The notes beneath the pieces are model-generated. The model made no database searches, was not told where the DNA came from, and saw nothing but the letters and a program-made list of their open reading frames with translations. A stretch of DNA of 64,000 nucleotides from assembly GCF_021044825.1 (NCBI RefSeq), contig NZ_JAJNOC010000001.1, positions 1,054,001 to 1,118,000 on the forward strand. The letters run 5' to 3'. Both the position numbers and the translations under genes were made by a program. The DNA is from Massilia phyllostachyos (GTDB lineage: Bacteria; Pseudomonadota; Gammaproteobacteria; Burkholderiales; Burkholderiaceae_D). Below, one piece after another: positions 60,463 to 64,000 of the stretch; within the stretch, counting starts at the first letter, position 1, and every line of letters begins with the position of its first letter.

Positions 60463-61860
60463 TCATGGACCCCTGTCCGCAGCGGGCATTCCTCCGCCGA
60501 TCGCCTTGTACAACGCGATCGTATTCGCATACTCCGCACGGCGCAGCTCGAGCATTGCCTGGCGCGCGGCGTAAAGCTGGCGTTGCGCATCGAGCAATTC
60601 AAGACGGCCCTCGACACCGGCGCGGTAGCGCATGTCTGACAAGGCGGCGCGCTGTTCGGCACTGGCAACGACGGCTTGTTGGGCTGCCCGCTGACGCTGG
60701 TAGGTACGCCGGCCGGCCAGGCCATCGGCCACTTCGCGGAATGCGGTCTGTATCGCTTTCTCATACTCAGCCACCTCCGACGACTTGCGCAATTCGGCCA
60801 CACGTAACTCGGCGCGCAGGCGTCCATGGTGAAAGATGGGGAGGACTGCTTGAGGTGCGAAGGACCACGCGCGCCCTCCGCCTTTGAACAGGCTTTCCAT
60901 GGCGGTACTGGCATAACCATGGCTCGCCGTCAGCGACAGGCGCGGGAAGAAGGCCGCGCGCGCAGCGCCGATGTCCGCGTTCGCAGCGACGAGCCTGCGC
61001 TCGGCCTGCACGATGTCGGGGCGTCGCGCAAGCAGGTCGGCCGGAAGACCGGTCGGCCAATCCATTGATAGCGGATCGCTGTCGATCTGCGACCGCGCCG
61101 CATCCGGCGGCAATTCCGCACCGACCAGGAGCATGAGCGCGTGGCGCGCGTGCGCGCGTTCGCGCTGCCGCGCTTCCACATCGGCTTGGGCGCCCGCTAA
61201 CTGGGATTGCGCCTGCGCCACGTCAAGGCCGCCGCTCTGGCCGGCGGCATGCCGGGAAAGCGCAAGCGAGAGCGATTGACGCCAGTCCTCCAGCGTACGC
61301 TCGGCGAGCGCCAACTGCGCGTCCGAGAACCTGTCTGCCAGATAGGCATCGGCGACGGCTGCAATCAATGCCAGCCTGGCAGCGCTGAAACCCGCTTCGG
61401 TGGCAAGGTAGCGCGCGAAGGCAGCCTCCGACAGGGCATGCACCCGGCCGAACAGGTCGATTTCGAAGGCCTGCATGGCCATGTTGGCGGTGTGCTGGCC
61501 GGTCGTGCCCGGCGTCGCCATGCCGGTGTCGCCGCCACGCTGGCGCACGCTGCCGACCGTTGCGTCGATCGCAGGCAGCTTCGCGGCGCGTGCGATGCCG
61601 TACTGCGAACGTGCGATCTCCACGTTCAACATCGCCAGCCGCAAGTCGCGATTGTTGGACAGCGCAAGCCCGATCGCCTGCCGCAGGCGTGGATCGATGA
61701 ACGCCGTTTGCCAGTCGAGCATGGCCGCAGCCGGGGAATGACCTCTATCGGTCGCGTCTGGAAAGGCGGCCGGGACCGGCAAGGGCGGCATGACCATGGA
61801 TGGGGTGAGCGAACACGCCGACATGGCGATGACGAAGGGAAGCAAGCCTAAGCTGCGCAT
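60463..61860 (-). CDS. NodT-family RND outer-membrane factor (lipoprotein)
   Basis: A 465-residue outer-membrane channel of the TolC/OprM type. The lipoprotein signal ends at Cys16 (AMSACSL). Two OEP repeats of helical barrel type are visible, with ARRPDIVQAERRLVAANADIGAARAAFFPRL in the second repeat and AGVEGRLELLDAQRQLYAARQ close to the end. It lies directly downstream of the RND pump gene, with the pump stop two bases away. It carries drugs or similar compounds across the outer membrane. Confidence 0.93.
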   Translation of the reverse strand: MRSLGLLPFVIAMSACSLTPSMVMPPLPVPAAFPDATDRGHSPAAAMLDWQTAFIDPRLRQAIGLALSNNRDLRLAMLNVEIARSQYGIARAAKLPAIDATVGSVRQRGGDTGMATPGTTGQHTANMAMQAFEIDLFGRVHALSEAAFARYLATEAGFSAARLALIAAVADAYLADRFSDAQLALAERTLEDWRQSLSLALSRHAAGQSGGLDVAQAQSQLAGAQADVEARQRERAHARHALMLLVGAELPPDAARSQIDSDPLSMDWPTGLPADLLARRPDIVQAERRLVAANADIGAARAAFFPRLSLTASHGYASTAMESLFKGGGRAWSFAPQAVLPIFHHGRLRAELRVAELRKSSEVAEYEKAIQTAFREVADGLAGRRTYQRQRAAQQAVVASAEQRAALSDMRYRAGVEGRLELLDAQRQLYAARQAMLELRRAEYANTIALYKAIGGGMPAADRGP

Positions 61861-61861
61861 G

Positions 61862-64000
61862 TCATCGATCCTTCCGTTTGTTCGATGTGATCCATTCCTG
61901 GGCCTGCATCACCACGACGAAGAACACGGGCACGAAGAACACCGCAAGGACCGTCGCGCTAAGCATGCCGCCGAAGACGCCGGTGCCGATGGCGTGCTGG
62001 GTTTCGGCGCTGGCACCGCTGGCGACCATCAGCGGGACCACGCCGAGTCCGAAGGCGAGCGAGGTCATCAGAATCGGACGCAGACGAAGGACCGATGCAC
62101 GAACCGCAGCCTCGACCAGGCTGGCCCCCTGCTCGCGAAGCTGTTTGGCGAACTCGACAATCAGGATTGCATTCTTCGCCGAAAGACCGATCACGGTAAT
62201 CATCCCTACCTTGAAGAACACATCGTTCGGCAGACCGCGCACGAGAACCGCGGCGACCGCGCCCAGCAGGCCGAGCGGTACGACCAGCATGACGGAGAAC
62301 GGAATCGACCAGCTCTCGTACAGTGCCGCCAGGACCAGGAAGACGACCAGCATCGACAAGGCCATCAGCATGGGCGCCTGGGAAGCCGACTGTCGTTCCT
62401 GGAGCGATTGCCCGGTCCAGGCCAGCGAAAACCCTCGCGGAAGCTGCTGCGCCAGGCGCTCCATTTCAGCCATCGCCTCGCCGCTCGACGTGCCGGGCGC
62501 GGCGCTGCCGGAGATCCGGGTGGACGGATAGCCGAGATAGCGGGTTGTCTGGAGCGCCATGTCGGTCCACACCGGCGCGACCATTTCCGACAGCGCTACC
62601 ATGCCGCCCTGTGCATTGCGTACGTAGAGGCGCAGGACGTCCTCGACCTGCATGCGGGCGCCGGCGTCGGCCTGCAGGATCACCTGCTGCATCCGGCCCT
62701 TGTTGGGGAAGTCGTTGACGTACTGCGAGCCCATGGCGGCGGACAGGGTGTCGCTGATGTTTGCAAACGACACGCCGAGAGCCTCGGCCTTACGGCGGTC
62801 GATCTCGAGCCGCACCGCCGTCCCGGCGGGCAGACCATCCGTGTACACGCTGGTCACGACCTTGCTCTGCGCGGCGAGCGCCAGCAGTTGCTCCTCCGCC
62901 GCCTTCAGGGCCGCCGGGCCGTGGGTGCCGCGGTCCTGCAGGCGCAGGGAAAATCCGGAACTGGTGCCCAGTTCCTCGATCGCGGGCGGCATCAGGTTCA
63001 TCGCGCTGCCTTCCGGTAGTTCCGCCATCGCTTCGTCCGCAGCCTGCACTTCCTTGCGGGACGTGGCGTCGCCGCGCTTGTCCCAATCCTTCAGCAGGGT
63101 ATAGACCATGGCCGCATTCTGACCGGAGCCCGAGAAGCCGAAGCCGAGAACCGAGAAATACGAGTCGATGCCGGGCCGGGAAGCAGCATGTGCTTCGAAG
63201 CGCTTGACGGCGTCCAGGGTCCGCTCGCTCGTCGCGTCGGCCGGAAGCTGGATGCTCGTCATGTAATACCCCTGGTCTTCCTCCGGAAGGAAGGACGACG
63301 GCAGCTGCAGGAATCCCCATGCGAGGACGGCGCAGAGGGCGGCGAAGACGAGCATGACGCGACCGGCGCGTGCCAGCAGCCGATGTACGCCACGGCCATA
63401 GGCTTGCGTCATTGCATGGAAGCGGCGGTTGAACCAGCCGAAGAATCCATGCTGTGCGTGTTGGCCTGCAGCAACCGGCTTGAGCAAGGTAGCGCACAGG
63501 GCCGGCGTCAGGCTCAGCGCCAGGAATGCCGAAAACAGGATCGACACGGCCATCGACAGCGTGAACTGGCGGTAGATCACCCCGACCGAGCCCGCGGCCA
63601 GCGCCATCGGCAGGAAGACGGCGGTCAGCATCAGGGTGATACCGATGACGGCGCCGGTGATTTCCCGCATCGCCTTGAGCGTGGCTTCGCGCGGCGACAA
63701 GCCCTCGCTCGTCATCAGCCGCTCGACGTTCTCGACCACGACGATGGCGTCGTCCACCACGATCCCGATGGCGAGCACCATGCCGAACATCGTCAACACG
63801 TTGACGGAATAGCCTGCCAGCAGCATGACGGCAAAGGTGCCCAGCAGGGCGATCGGTGCGACCAGGGCCGGGATCAGGGTGTACCTGACATTCTGGAGGA
63901 ACAGGTACATCACGAGGAAAACCAGCACCATTGCCTCGGCCAGGGTATGGATTACCTTTTCGATCGATATCTTGACGAAGGGCGCGGTGTCGAAAGGCAC
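61862..64000 (-). CDS. RND efflux pump inner-membrane protein (HAE1 type), 5' part missing
   Basis: The frame runs to the end of the window, so the N-terminus (about 320 residues) is missing; 712 residues are visible. The proton-relay pair is in GIVVDDAIVVVEN, and the AcrB-like features FLQNVRYTLIPALVAPIALLGTF, ALSLTPALCATLL, SSFLPEEDQGYYM and LGVVPLMVASGASAETQHAIG are recognisable. It exports drugs or solvents with the NodT-type factor; a membrane fusion protein and regulator are expected beyond 64000. Confidence 0.93.
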   Translation of the reverse strand: MPFDTAPFVKISIEKVIHTLAEAMVLVFLVMYLFLQNVRYTLIPALVAPIALLGTFAVMLLAGYSVNVLTMFGMVLAIGIVVDDAIVVVENVERLMTSEGLSPREATLKAMREITGAVIGITLMLTAVFLPMALAAGSVGVIYRQFTLSMAVSILFSAFLALSLTPALCATLLKPVAAGQHAQHGFFGWFNRRFHAMTQAYGRGVHRLLARAGRVMLVFAALCAVLAWGFLQLPSSFLPEEDQGYYMTSIQLPADATSERTLDAVKRFEAHAASRPGIDSYFSVLGFGFSGSGQNAAMVYTLLKDWDKRGDATSRKEVQAADEAMAELPEGSAMNLMPPAIEELGTSSGFSLRLQDRGTHGPAALKAAEEQLLALAAQSKVVTSVYTDGLPAGTAVRLEIDRRKAEALGVSFANISDTLSAAMGSQYVNDFPNKGRMQQVILQADAGARMQVEDVLRLYVRNAQGGMVALSEMVAPVWTDMALQTTRYLGYPSTRISGSAAPGTSSGEAMAEMERLAQQLPRGFSLAWTGQSLQERQSASQAPMLMALSMLVVFLVLAALYESWSIPFSVMLVVPLGLLGAVAAVLVRGLPNDVFFKVGMITVIGLSAKNAILIVEFAKQLREQGASLVEAAVRASVLRLRPILMTSLAFGLGVVPLMVASGASAETQHAIGTGVFGGMLSATVLAVFFVPVFFVVVMQAQEWITSNKRKDR

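Overview
The window is high-GC DNA, densely coding on both strands, from a betaproteobacterium. It most probably comes from Oxalobacteraceae (Massilia or a close relative). I infer this from the gene order rne / rluC - HAD phosphatase - Rieske protein - sppA, the flhB-flhA-flhF-flhG-fliA-motC-motD block, a PEP-CTERM protein, and the overall protein character. No rRNA, tRNA, CRISPR array, transposase, integrase or phage gene was recognised, so this looks like ordinary chromosome with some accessory patches.

Layout. 1-2797: the end of an FtsX-type ABC permease, a group II truncated haemoglobin and rmuC. 2798-7303 (minus): a chromate transporter, moaA and a one-piece mobA-moeA fusion form a compact molybdenum-cofactor operon. 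7563-14571: RNase E (minus), then rluC, phosphatase, Rieske protein and sppA (plus). 14789-19485: a rluB/rsuA-type pseudouridine synthase, outer-membrane phospholipase A, an FAH-family hydrolase and uncharacterised proteins. 19728-24324: a WecA-like sugar-phosphate transferase and the four dTDP-L-rhamnose genes rfbB-rfbD-rfbA-rfbC, overlapping as ATGA junctions. 24432-31289: small exported or membrane proteins, an EEP hydrolase, an SbmA/YddA-type ABC exporter, a GH43 glycosidase, a DUF4265-like protein and a short divergent SEDS (FtsW/RodA-like) protein. 31566-39817: a flagellar export, placement, sigma-28 and stator block.

39852-52000 is a signalling-rich stretch. It has an M35 metalloprotease, a globin-coupled PAS-PAS-GGDEF-EAL protein, a cupin, a CDF metal transporter, two tiny unknown genes preceded by a terminator-like leader, and a PhnD-like binding protein paired with a membrane GGDEF-EAL protein under PHO-box-like repeats. 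A DUF2231 plus sorbosone-dehydrogenase pair and a PAS-GGDEF cyclase follow. 52129-56297 (minus) is a pectin module: a PEP-CTERM protein followed by a 1185-residue pectate lyase/pectinesterase fusion, with two GntR/FadR-type boxes upstream. 56798-60325 holds an XRE-cupin regulator translationally coupled to three GNAT acetyltransferases and a DUF2004-like protein, then a fourth GNAT with a C9 tract near its start. 60463-64000 (minus) is an RND efflux pump: a NodT-type outer-membrane factor and a truncated inner-membrane pump.

Non-coding structure includes two inverted-pair REP-like repeats, two copies each of two other short repeats, a hairpin-like element after rmuC, and several candidate operators and terminators. 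The strongest leads are the PHO-box-like/PhnD/c-di-GMP unit, the leader at 45298-45351, the mini-SEDS protein and the operator doublet of the pectin module.
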